Positions 9,049 through 16,867 of a stretch of 54,110 nucleotides of DNA are shown piece by piece. This DNA is from Desulfovibrio intestinalis. Its GTDB lineage: Bacteria > Desulfobacterota > Desulfovibrionia > Desulfovibrionales > Desulfovibrionaceae. The notes beneath the pieces were generated by a model. It was given only the letters and a program-made list of their open reading frames with translations, was not told the DNA's origin and ran no database searches. The DNA is taken from NCBI RefSeq assembly GCF_014202345.1, contig NZ_JACHGO010000012.1, forward strand, positions 1 through 54,110, given 5' to 3'. Numbering within the stretch: the first letter of the stretch is position 1; every line of letters starts with the position of its first letter. A program made the translations under genes and the position numbers.

Positions 9049-9873
9049 ATGAACGTATTTACAGTTAATCATGATTTGTGCCGCAAAGACGGCATATGCG
9101 CCCTGGTATGCCCAGTGCATATTATTGACGCTGAAGTGGGCTCCTATCCTACTCTGGACAAGCATAAGGCGGCCTATTGCATAGGCTGTGGGCAATGCAT
9201 GGCTTTTTGCCCCACGCAGGCTTGTTCTGCTCCCGGTCTTGACCAGAAAGACTGTCTGCCGCTGCATCCTGAGCTGATGCCCACGGCAGATCAGGCCGAA
9301 GAACTGGCGTCGTCGCGTCGGTCTGTTCGTAATTTCAAAAATAAAAACATTCCGAGAGAGCAGTTCAAGCGTCTTCTTGAAGCGGCGCGGTTCGCCCCCA
9401 CAGCCAAAAACGTGCAAAATCTGCGCTGGATAGTGCTGGAATCGCGCGAGCAGGTGGTGAAGCTTGCGGAACTGGTGGTGGACTGGATGCGCCTTTTGCC
9501 CCAAACCGACCCTGTAGTGGACGAAGCCATGCATGCCAGCGGCCTTGTGCGTGCCTGGGACCGGGGTGTTGACGTTATCACCCGCACGGCGCCCCACCTG
9601 GCAGTTGTTGTGGCTCCCAAGTGGCGCTGGGGACAGGCGGATTCCGTTATTGCCATAACCTATCTGGAACTGCTGGCACAGGCGCAGGGCATAGGCTGCT
9701 GTTGGGGGGGCTACCTCTGCATGGCCTTTGAGCATCCTGCGGCGCAGCCCGTGCGTGACTTCCTCGGTATCGGGCCTGATGAAATGGGTTTTGCCGCGCA
9801 GATGATGGGCTACCCGCTATTCAAGGCCAAGGTTCGCCCCGTGCGCAAGCAGCCTGACATCACCTGGAAATAA
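9049..9873 (+). CDS. Nitroreductase with N-terminal 2x[4Fe-4S] ferredoxin domain
   Basis: A 274-residue cytoplasmic redox protein. Residues 1-65 hold two ferredoxin cysteine clusters (CRKDGICALVCPVHI and CIGCGQCMAFCP), enough for two [4Fe-4S] clusters. From about residue 85 comes an FMN-binding nitroreductase domain with the family's RRSVRNFKNKNIP and the segment RFAPTAKNVQN. Such fusions are common in anaerobes and are thought to pass ferredoxin-level electrons to a flavin; the natural substrate is unknown. ATG 9049 has GGAGAAG upstream. The gene is single, behind a structured leader and before a terminator. Confidence 0.9.
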   Translation: MNVFTVNHDLCRKDGICALVCPVHIIDAEVGSYPTLDKHKAAYCIGCGQCMAFCPTQACSAPGLDQKDCLPLHPELMPTADQAEELASSRRSVRNFKNKNIPREQFKRLLEAARFAPTAKNVQNLRWIVLESREQVVKLAELVVDWMRLLPQTDPVVDEAMHASGLVRAWDRGVDVITRTAPHLAVVVAPKWRWGQADSVIAITYLELLAQAQGIGCCWGGYLCMAFEHPAAQPVRDFLGIGPDEMGFAAQMMGYPLFKAKVRPVRKQPDITWK

Positions 9874-9924
9874 CCAGGCACGTCTGCACCTGTCTTGCAG
9901 CAACTCAGCTTGTTTTGGACTCAT

Positions 9925-9954
9925 AGCCCCTCGTTCGCGCGAGGGGCTTTTTTT
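9925..9954 (+). terminator. Rho-independent terminator after the nitroreductase gene
   Basis: AGCCCCTCG (9925-9933) and CGAGGGGCT (9940-9948) form a perfect 9-bp stem with a 6-base loop and a T-run of seven. Confidence 0.92.
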
Positions 9955-10052
9955 GGCCCGTACTTTGCAATGCTTTTGGCACGGGCCATAGGGCTCGAGG
10001 ACAAGATGGCCGCGCACCCGCTTCAGCGCGCCCGCCAACCAAGGAGAAGCAC

Positions 10053-10850
10053 ATGCAAGCTGGCATGTTTAGCGGACTTTTTGCCGCACTCAGCACAGAG
10101 CACCGCATGAATTATATCGCCAATAATTTGGCGAATGCCAATACGCGAGGGTACAAGCGCGACACCGTGGCCTTTAAAGATACCATGGTCAGCTATGCCT
10201 TTGACGAAATCCGCGAACCGCTTTTGAACCTCAAGTCAGATCCGCTGTTCCCTGAGCCGCTCAATGCCTCAAGGGTGCGCTTGGCGGTGTCAAAGATCGA
10301 TTTCGCCCAGGGGTCCATGCAGTATTCGGGTAATTCGCTGGATATGGCCATTAACGGTGAGAACGCCTTTTTTCGGGTGGCTACGCCCACTGGGGAGTTT
10401 CTTACCCGTAACGGTGCCTTTGTGCTGTCAGAAAACGGCACCATCATGACGCCGCAGGGCTATCCAGTACAAGCACAGGGCGGCGGCAACATTACCATCC
10501 CGCCGGGCACGCGGCACATTCAGGTGAGCGGCGACGGGCAGGTCATTGCAGACAACGACGTGCTTGGGCAGATCGCCCTGGTCAACGTGGATAACCCGCA
10601 AAATCTTGAAAAAATGGGCAACAACCTTTACCGCCCGCGTGAAAATGTGCAGGTGGCGGAAGGCAATGCCTATCTGGACGGCAGCCGTATTGAGCAGGGC
10701 TTTACCGAGGCCGCCAACGTGGAAGTGGTTCCGGAGATGGTGAACATGATTGAGGTGCAGCGTCAGTTTGAAGCCTATCAGAAGGTCATGCAGACCTCGG
10801 ATACGCTGGACCGCGCCGCCACGGAAAAAGTGGGCCGCCGTCAGGGCTAG
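10053..10850 (+). CDS. flgF: Flagellar basal-body rod protein FlgF
   Basis: A proximal rod protein of the flagellar basal body, exported by the flagellar type III apparatus. The 265-residue protein has the flagellar rod N-terminal motif NYIANNLANANTRGYKRD near residue 20-40 and the C-terminal rod/hook motif EVVPEMVNMIEVQRQFEAYQ. The middle (NSLDMAINGENAFFRV, FLTRNGAF) is the usual FlgF/FlgG core. ATG 10053 follows AAGGAG. It opens the flgF-flgG-flgA-flgH set; flgG starts 36 bases downstream. FlgF is chosen over FlgG because the next gene is the canonical FlgG. Confidence 0.93.
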   Translation: MQAGMFSGLFAALSTEHRMNYIANNLANANTRGYKRDTVAFKDTMVSYAFDEIREPLLNLKSDPLFPEPLNASRVRLAVSKIDFAQGSMQYSGNSLDMAINGENAFFRVATPTGEFLTRNGAFVLSENGTIMTPQGYPVQAQGGGNITIPPGTRHIQVSGDGQVIADNDVLGQIALVNVDNPQNLEKMGNNLYRPRENVQVAEGNAYLDGSRIEQGFTEAANVEVVPEMVNMIEVQRQFEAYQKVMQTSDTLDRAATEKVGRRQG

Positions 10851-10886
10851 AGCTGACAGCAAAGGCTGAAACAAGGAGTATTTCCC

Positions 10887-11672
10887 ATGATGCGTTCCCT
10901 TTGGACTGGAGCCACCGGCATGGTGGCGCAGCAACTCAATATTGACGTCATTTCCAACAACCTGGCCAACGTCAACACCACGGGCTTCAAAAAAAGCCGC
11001 GCGGAATTTGAAGACCTCATGTACCAGACCATGCGCATGGCCGGGTCTATTACAGAAGGCGACAACCGCTTGCCTGTGGGCATTCAGGTGGGTATGGGCA
11101 CACGCCCTACGGCTGTGCACAAGTTTTTCACCCAGGGCGACTTTCAGAACACCGGCAACACGCTGGACGTAGCCATTGAGGGCGACGGTTTTTTTCAGGT
11201 GGATGTGAACGGCGAGCTTATGTACACCCGCGCCGGCTCCTTCAAGCTGAATCAGGATGGTACGGTGGTAACGGCCAACGGCTATATCCTTCAGCCGGAA
11301 TTTGCCGTGCCCGCTGAAACCAAAAATATCTCCATATCCTCGTCCGGTCATATCGCCGCTCTCGATTCGCAAGGGCAGGAGTTGGCCGGGGCAGAGATTC
11401 CGCTTTATACCTTCATCAACTCCGCGGGCCTCGACGCTCGCGGGCGCAACCTCTTCACCCCTACAGAAGCCTCTGGCGACGCCGTGGAAGGTGTGCCAGG
11501 CACTGAAAACGTGGGCACCCTGGCACAGGGCTTTCTGGAAATGTCCAACGTGGAAGTGGTGGACGAAATGGTCAACATGATCGTTGGCCAGCGCGCCTAT
11601 GAGGTCAACTCCAAGTCCATCCAGACTTCAGACTCCATGCTTGGCATCGCGGTTCAGCTCAAGCGCAGCTAG
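10887..11672 (+). CDS. flgG: Flagellar distal rod protein FlgG
   Basis: The distal rod subunit, 261 residues, the normal length. It begins MMRSLWTGATGM, typical of FlgG, and carries the rod motif DVISNNLANVNTTGFKKSRA. The core NTLDVAIEGDGFFQV and the C-terminal NVEVVDEMVNMIVGQRAYE follow. The protein ends with the family's SIQTSDSMLGIAVQL. AAGGAG lies before ATG 10887. The flgA gene follows closely, so the genes are probably cotranscribed. Confidence 0.96.
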   Translation: MMRSLWTGATGMVAQQLNIDVISNNLANVNTTGFKKSRAEFEDLMYQTMRMAGSITEGDNRLPVGIQVGMGTRPTAVHKFFTQGDFQNTGNTLDVAIEGDGFFQVDVNGELMYTRAGSFKLNQDGTVVTANGYILQPEFAVPAETKNISISSSGHIAALDSQGQELAGAEIPLYTFINSAGLDARGRNLFTPTEASGDAVEGVPGTENVGTLAQGFLEMSNVEVVDEMVNMIVGQRAYEVNSKSIQTSDSMLGIAVQLKRS

Positions 11673-11726
11673 GACGGTAACAGAATCATGAGGCTACTGG
11701 CGGTACATTTATCAGGAGCGGCAGAA

Positions 11727-12944
11727 ATGCCCTGGGCAGCGCGCCATGTCAGGCTGATCTGGCTGGCTGTGTCCGCTCTTCTGCTGGCATTGACGCTGGT
11801 CTGCCTGTGGCGGGCCGAGCCTGTGCTGGCGGCTGGCGGCGTGCCGCAGGCCGTATGGCAGGATAATGACCGTAACCACAGGCGTTCGCCAACACAGGTG
11901 AAAACCCAGCTGCGGCCTCCTCAGGTTCGGGCCGGACAAATGCCCCTTGACCCGGAGGCCCACGACGCCAGAGCCGCCAAAACCAGCACGCAACTGGCCG
12001 CCAACGCTGTGCCTCTGGCTCAGGAAGGAAATTTGAGCCTGCTGGAGCAGGGCGACTGGCGGCTTAAAATCGTTCCGGCGGCTGTTACCAATACCAATAT
12101 GGTACTGTTGGGCGATATTGCCATACCCCTTGGACATATTGAGCAGGCGCAGTGGGACGCGTTACGCGCCACCCCCCTGTGGGACGCGCCGCCTGAAGAA
12201 GGCAAGCCGCTGCAGATCAACCGCTCCCGGTTATCGCAGGCACTACGGCAGGCATTGGGGCAGGATGTGGCGAGCCGGTGCATTTTGCCGACCTCTCTTG
12301 TGATCCAGCACGGCGGATTGGTTTTTCGTGAAGACGATTTGCGCAACTATGTCGTCAAAAGCTTGACCCCACAATTGGCGGCCATGCCTGGCGAGGCGGA
12401 GCTCACAGATTTTCGCTTGCCAGAATACATTTTTCTCGCTCACAGCCAGCAGCGCGTCCAGCTTGAGCCGGGTAAGCTGACTCCCGGGCGCGTGCCCTTG
12501 CGCTTTGCCGTGCAGGAAGCCGATGGCTCTGTGTTGCGGCGGGTGGCGGGTACTGCAACGCTTTCTCTGTGGCTTACGGTGCCCACGGCTGCCCAGTCGA
12601 TGAACAAGGGCGATGCCCTGACTGCCCAAAGCGTGACCTTTATGCGCGTCAACGCCGGGCAGTTGCGTGATTTGCCATGGGACGGGCACGGCGGCCCCTG
12701 GCAGCTTGCCAGAAGTATAAATGCTGGTGACACAATTTTGCAGAGCGACCTGGCCAATCAGCATATGGTCAAGCGCGGTGATGTGGTCTCACTCATATTT
12801 TCCCGTGGCAATCTGAAAATTGTCACACAGGCGCAAGCCATGGCTGACGGTGAACCCGGAGCCACCATTCCGCTGCGGAACTTGCAGACCAAAAAGCAGG
12901 TCTTCGGCATTGTCAAAAACGGCAATACTGTAGAAGTACACTAG
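11727..12944 (+). CDS. flgA: Flagellar P-ring assembly chaperone FlgA
   Basis: A periplasmic chaperone for assembly of the FlgI P-ring. It is about 405 residues, longer than the roughly 220 residues of enterobacterial FlgA; the extra length is an N-terminal extension as seen in related anaerobes. A membrane/signal segment (LIWLAVSALLLALTLVCLW) near residue 10 targets it for export. The C-terminal half is a SAF-type domain (KGDALTAQSVTFMRV, RSINAGDTILQSDLA, VKRGDVVSLIF) and the end is VFGIVKNGNTVEVH. ATG 11727 has AGGAG eight bases upstream; ATG 11688 in frame has a weaker site. FlgI itself is not in the window. Confidence 0.85.
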   Translation: MPWAARHVRLIWLAVSALLLALTLVCLWRAEPVLAAGGVPQAVWQDNDRNHRRSPTQVKTQLRPPQVRAGQMPLDPEAHDARAAKTSTQLAANAVPLAQEGNLSLLEQGDWRLKIVPAAVTNTNMVLLGDIAIPLGHIEQAQWDALRATPLWDAPPEEGKPLQINRSRLSQALRQALGQDVASRCILPTSLVIQHGGLVFREDDLRNYVVKSLTPQLAAMPGEAELTDFRLPEYIFLAHSQQRVQLEPGKLTPGRVPLRFAVQEADGSVLRRVAGTATLSLWLTVPTAAQSMNKGDALTAQSVTFMRVNAGQLRDLPWDGHGGPWQLARSINAGDTILQSDLANQHMVKRGDVVSLIFSRGNLKIVTQAQAMADGEPGATIPLRNLQTKKQVFGIVKNGNTVEVH

Positions 12945-12994
12945 GCGTTCAGCTGCTCTTGTGGCCAAACGCGGTTATTGAAGGAGAGGAGCAT

Positions 12995-13714
12995 ATGCAG
13001 GCACGTCACATAATACCCGTTCTGGCGCTGGTTTTTGCCCTGTGCGCCGCTTGCGGCGGCGGGCCGCGTAAACATCCGGCTTTGCAGCCGCCTGTCACCG
13101 ATCCACAGGAATACAGGCAGGAAACCAACGCGGCCAATAATCCCGGTTCGCTTTTCGCAGCCAGTGAACAGGATACGCTTTTTTCTGACAGCCGCGCCCG
13201 CAGGGTAGGGGATATTGTGGTAGTCAAACTGGTGGAAAATACCAAGGCCCAGAACAAGGCAGAAACCACGGCGAAAAAGGGCGGGGCGAACGACTATCAG
13301 GTTGGTGCGCTTTTTGGGCAAAGCTCAAGCGGCTTCATCCCCTTCCTGAACGTAGGCCCCACCAGCAAAGTAGGAGTTCCGGCTTTGTCCACAACCTCTA
13401 CCAGCGACCTTTCAGCCACGGGGAAAACCAAGCGTGAAAACTACGTTACGACCTCTCTGGCTGCGCGGGTGCTTCGTGTGCTGCCGGGCGGATTGCTGCA
13501 AATTGAAGGTGCGCGTGAAATCCGCGTCAATGAAGAAACAGAGTATATGGTGGTGCGCGGCATGGTGCGTTCCAAGGACGTGAGCGCAGACAACAGCGTG
13601 CTTTCAACCCAGATCGCCGACGCCAGCATCGAATACTACGGACGCGGCGTATTGGCCGACAAGCAGAAGCCCGGCTGGTTCACGCGGCTTATGGACAACG
13701 TCTGGCCCTTCTAG
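12995..13714 (+). CDS. flgH: Flagellar L-ring lipoprotein FlgH
   Basis: The outer-membrane L-ring protein, 239 residues. A lipoprotein signal with lipobox LCAAC ends near residue 18. The family core follows: DTLFSDSRARRVGDIVVV, the Ala/Lys/Asn-rich loop, the Thr/Ser-rich central part, and VLPGGLLQIEGAREIRVN with VVRGMVRSKDVSADNSV. The C-terminus IEYYGRGVLADKQKPGW is typical. ATG 12995 has GGAGAGG upstream; the frame opens earlier at 12959 without a signal. It is the last gene of the set and is followed by a hairpin, whereas related genomes usually continue with flgI. Confidence 0.95.
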   Translation: MQARHIIPVLALVFALCAACGGGPRKHPALQPPVTDPQEYRQETNAANNPGSLFAASEQDTLFSDSRARRVGDIVVVKLVENTKAQNKAETTAKKGGANDYQVGALFGQSSSGFIPFLNVGPTSKVGVPALSTTSTSDLSATGKTKRENYVTTSLAARVLRVLPGGLLQIEGAREIRVNEETEYMVVRGMVRSKDVSADNSVLSTQIADASIEYYGRGVLADKQKPGWFTRLMDNVWPF

Positions 13715-13736
13715 CACTCAGATATATATTGTGAGC

Positions 13737-13776
13737 AGGGCTTTCCAGCAGAGGTGTACTTCTGCCGGGAAGCCCT
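13737..13776 (+). terminator. Terminator hairpin after flgH
   Basis: AGGGCTTTCC (13737-13746) pairs with GGGAAGCCCT (13767-13776) with one G-T pair. GCAGA and TCTGC extend the stem inside. The T-run after it is weak. Confidence 0.65.
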
Positions 13777-14125
13777 TGCCTGTCTTGTAGCCTCGCTTAC
13801 GGGTGGAACGTGAGCCGCTTTCCGGAGTGGTTTATCCTGAAGATGCCGTGAGGGTGTTCAGGCAGACGCCCGCCGTGGAGGCGTTAAGGCCGTTTCATGG
13901 GTTGACGCGGGGCTAGCTTTAACCACTGGCGGGATAGCCTTGCAGGGCAAGGCAATGTTACTGCAGATATTTGGGTGTCGTAGCGTGTGTCGGACTGAAC
14001 TTCGCCGGGTTTATGGTTTGAGGCGTTGTGGCGTGAGCTTGAATGCTTGTGACGCAGGGATCTGCGTTTAAGACTGCCCGCTGAACAATTCAGTTTGTTC
14101 CACGCAATCGCAATCGCCACCCGTT

Positions 14126-14405
14126 AGCCCTTCGGCCAATGGTTATAGTGAAGCAACAGGTAGCAGCAGTATGAGTAGGAATACGGCTTGCTCTGTTCGG
14201 TCGCTGTCGCCATATATACAGCCTTCGGCCAACGGTCATTGCAGAAAGTGCGGATGAAGGCAGTTAGAGTCGCGACACGGATTGCTCTATTCAGTCGCAA
14301 CAGTCATCCGTATGGTCTGCCAACGATTGCTACCGCGAAGCCACGGATAGAGGCAGTATGAGTAATGATAGCGTTTGATTATCACAGTAGCAGCCGCCGT
14401 CCGTA
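14126..14405. repeat. Three degenerate direct repeats of about 95 bases
   Basis: Units begin near 14126, 14220 and 14318. Shared pieces are CTTCGGCCAA(T/C)GGT in units 1 and 2, GCAGTATGAGTA in units 1 and 3 (GCAGTTAGAGT in unit 2), and GG(C/A)TTGCTCT(G/A)TTC(G/A)GTCGC in units 1 and 2. Unit 3 keeps GCCAACGATTGC and GGATAGAGGCAGT. The units are too diverged to be recent duplications and do not encode a continuous protein. Function unknown. Confidence 0.55.
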
Positions 14406-14762
14406 TTTTTTGCTGGAAACGGTGGCAGCGAGGAAACAGCGGTATTGATTAGCGGCGGTAACCGCCATAACGAGCGCACACTATTTGAGAACATAGACTC
14501 TTAAGGTTAATCTGCTCTGGGTGCCGAAAATCGATCTGTCCTGCTGCGTCTGATGAACAGGTGGCGAGCAGGGCGGTACGGATTCACAACTTAAAAAACA
14601 ATGCGTCCAGATTGCGTATCCTGATCGAAAACATCCAGCGGCTGAAAGCATCGGGGCTGGTTGCGGTGCTTCGCAGGGCGGCATGAATACTGATCAGTTG
14701 CGAACCATTTTCCTCTAGTAAGCCGCAAAGACATAATTTTTTGCTCAATAGGCAAAAAAAGC

Positions 14763-14791
14763 TTGCCAAGGGCTGCCCGTTCGGGTAAATC
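14763..14791 (+). promoter_or_regulatory. Likely sigma70-type promoter of tRNA-Leu
   Basis: TTGCCA (14763-14768) and TAAATC (14786-14791) are separated by 17 bases, and the mature tRNA begins nine bases further on. The match is by eye only. Confidence 0.4.
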
Positions 14792-14800
14792 AATCTTCGC

Positions 14801-14887
14801 GCCGAAGTGGTGGAATTGGTAGACACGCTAGGTTCAGGGTCTAGTTCTCGCAAGGGAGTGGGAGTTCGAGTCTCCCCTTCGGCACCA
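14801..14887 (+). tRNA. tRNA-Leu (anticodon CAG)
   Basis: An 87-base tRNA with acceptor arm GCCGAAG/CTTCGGC, an encoded CCA end, and the class II long variable arm typical of tRNA-Leu (TTCTCGCAAGGGAG). The D-arm is TGGTGGAATTGGTAGACACG. The anticodon stem CTAGG/TCTAG encloses the loop TTCAGGG, giving CAG. An integrase gene begins 170 bases downstream, as expected for a tRNA used as an attachment site. Confidence 0.97.
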
Positions 14888-14895
14888 TCTTTCAA

Positions 14896-14937
14896 GAGTC
14901 GTTATAAGCAACAGCTTGTAACGACTTATTTTTTTGT
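14896..14937 (+). terminator. Rho-independent terminator of tRNA-Leu
   Basis: AGTCGTTA (14897-14904) and TAACGACT (14919-14926) form a perfect stem, with AAGC/GCTT inside, followed by TATTTTTTT. Confidence 0.88.
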
Positions 14938-15059
14938 CTTGTGGCCAGCATAGGCACCAGACGAAAACCCGCACTTGGGAGTTTATGGGGTCAAAGTGCG
15001 GGGTCAAAGACGTGCCAAAATCGGGTGCAAACCTTTTTTGGCAGGTCAGGAGAAACCCC

Positions 15060-16847
15060 ATGTTGCCTCCCCCTCCTACATCCTTTGACTCAAGCCACGT
15101 ACCTGCTCTCCGTAATTCCGGGGATGACAAAAAAAGTTCTCCTGCGTATCTTTGTCTCAAACGAAGCATCTATTATTTCCGTTACGCTTTGCCCAAGGAA
15201 CCCCGACTGCACTGGGGACGAAGTGAGCTGCGCCTCAGCCTGCGGACATCTTATCTGCGGACGGCCCGTTTTCGCGCGCGCATGTTGCTTGCGGAAGTAG
15301 AAAAAACTTTTCTTGAGGAGACCATGCTGGAGTACAGAGAAATTCGTCGCCGAATGAATATCCTGCTCCAGCGGATGCTGGCGCAGGATCATGCAGATCT
15401 TTCTGAAAAAAAAGCTCTCACAATAGGCGATACAACTATTCCTTACGATCAACTGAGGGCTTCACAGGCCGCAATGCTCTTGTGCTGGAATTCTGAAAAA
15501 GCGTTGGAGAAACTTGCACCAACTTGCCTTGTTGATTTATTTAAATCGGGAGCCTTTACCTGGGAAGAACTTTCGGAAGAAAATTATTTACAGATAGTCA
15601 AGGCATATAACGAAATGCAAATCACCATGCACCGTATCGAAGTAGCACGATTGCGTGGAGATTTTTTACTGGAAGAAGAAATCGTCGGACGTGACTACGG
15701 AAAGCTTCCTTGTGAAATAAAAGAAACGGCCGAAAAAGAGGCCTCTTTAGTCCCAATGCAGGTAGCCGTAGAGGCAATGCCACCAAAGAAAAATGCGCTT
15801 TTATACTCTGACGCTATGGACCGGTACATCCATCAGAAGCTGCAGGATGGTGAGTGGCGCGAACACAGTGTGGCAGATCACCGTGGCCGCCTGGGTGAGT
15901 TTTTGCTCATCATCGGGGATAAATCCATTGAGAGCATTACTCGTGAAGATATGCGGCTCTTTCGTGAAACCCTGCGGCGGTTGCCACCGAACCGCACACG
16001 GGTGAAGGCCTATAAGGATAAAAATATTCAGGAACTGCTTGCGCTCAAAGTTGAAAAAACGCTCAGCGTCACCACGGTCAACATTTTAGTGGAAGCAGTG
16101 GGAAGCATGTTGGGGTGGTACGTTCGGGAAGGCCTGCTGGATGTTAATCCGGCTACACACCTGCAAATTAAGGATACGCGTCAGGATATCGAATTGCGCC
16201 AGGCTTTTTCTGCAGATGAGTTGTCAAAAATTTTTGCGCATCCCAAATTTGCACAAAAAGAATTCAAATCTCCTTCCTACTACTGGATACCACTGATCGC
16301 TCTTTATACTGGTATGCGCCTTGAAGAAATCTCCCAGCTTCATTGCGCCGACATTTATGAAAGTTCGAACAAAGGGATTTGGATTATCGACATTAACGCC
16401 ACGGGACTTGATGAAGAGGGTCGCCCCAAGCTGCTGAAAAATAAAAATGCGCGACGAATCGTGCCCATACATCCCATTTTAATAAGGCTGGGAATTTTAG
16501 ATTACCATGCCGATATTACAAAGAAAAAGCATGTTCGACTTTTCCCTGATCTGAAAAAATCAGAAGGGGCCGTAAAGTTTGGCAAACAGCCAGGAAAGCA
16601 GTTTAAATCTGTGGTGACGGCTGCCCTTGGAGATGCATCGGGTAAGACGTTTCACTCACTCAGGCACACCTTTGCAGATTTTTATAAGCAGCGGGGCCTG
16701 CAAAATGACTATTTCCGCCAGGTGTTCGGGCACGAACTGCCCATGCTTGCTGGCAAGCAGTATGGTGAAAAATTCCCGCCAAAGGTTTTATATGAAAATG
16801 TGATTGTGAAGTTGGATTATGGTAGTAGTATTAATGTTGTGTTTTGA
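15060..16847 (+). CDS. Tyrosine recombinase (integrase) with DUF6538-like N-terminus
   Basis: A site-specific integrase of 595 residues. The N-terminal part (YLCLKRSIYYFRYALPKE, then LRLSLRTSYLRTARFRARML) resembles DUF6538, which precedes many large phage-type integrases. The core-binding domain is around residues 245-380. The catalytic domain shows the Arg in LYTGMRLEEISQL, HSLRHTF (His-x-x-Arg), the second His in FGHE, and the nucleophile Tyr in GKQYGE. ATG 15060 has GGAG about eight bases upstream; the frame is open further upstream. It lies directly behind tRNA-Leu, so it most likely integrates there. The next gene starts within 25 bases. Confidence 0.92.
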   Translation: MLPPPPTSFDSSHVPALRNSGDDKKSSPAYLCLKRSIYYFRYALPKEPRLHWGRSELRLSLRTSYLRTARFRARMLLAEVEKTFLEETMLEYREIRRRMNILLQRMLAQDHADLSEKKALTIGDTTIPYDQLRASQAAMLLCWNSEKALEKLAPTCLVDLFKSGAFTWEELSEENYLQIVKAYNEMQITMHRIEVARLRGDFLLEEEIVGRDYGKLPCEIKETAEKEASLVPMQVAVEAMPPKKNALLYSDAMDRYIHQKLQDGEWREHSVADHRGRLGEFLLIIGDKSIESITREDMRLFRETLRRLPPNRTRVKAYKDKNIQELLALKVEKTLSVTTVNILVEAVGSMLGWYVREGLLDVNPATHLQIKDTRQDIELRQAFSADELSKIFAHPKFAQKEFKSPSYYWIPLIALYTGMRLEEISQLHCADIYESSNKGIWIIDINATGLDEEGRPKLLKNKNARRIVPIHPILIRLGILDYHADITKKKHVRLFPDLKKSEGAVKFGKQPGKQFKSVVTAALGDASGKTFHSLRHTFADFYKQRGLQNDYFRQVFGHELPMLAGKQYGEKFPPKVLYENVIVKLDYGSSINVVF

Positions 16848-16867
16848 ACGGATATGGAGATGTAAAA

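Larger units (their letters stand above)
13715..14800. other. 1.1-kb stretch without genes between flgH and tRNA-Leu
   Basis: I find no coding frame with protein character here. The stretch holds the flgH terminator hairpin, three related units of roughly 95 bases (14126-14400), a short palindrome GGCGGTAACCGCC at 14454-14466, and a promoter-like sequence for the tRNA. This is where flgI and later flagellar genes would be expected. Confidence 0.6.
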
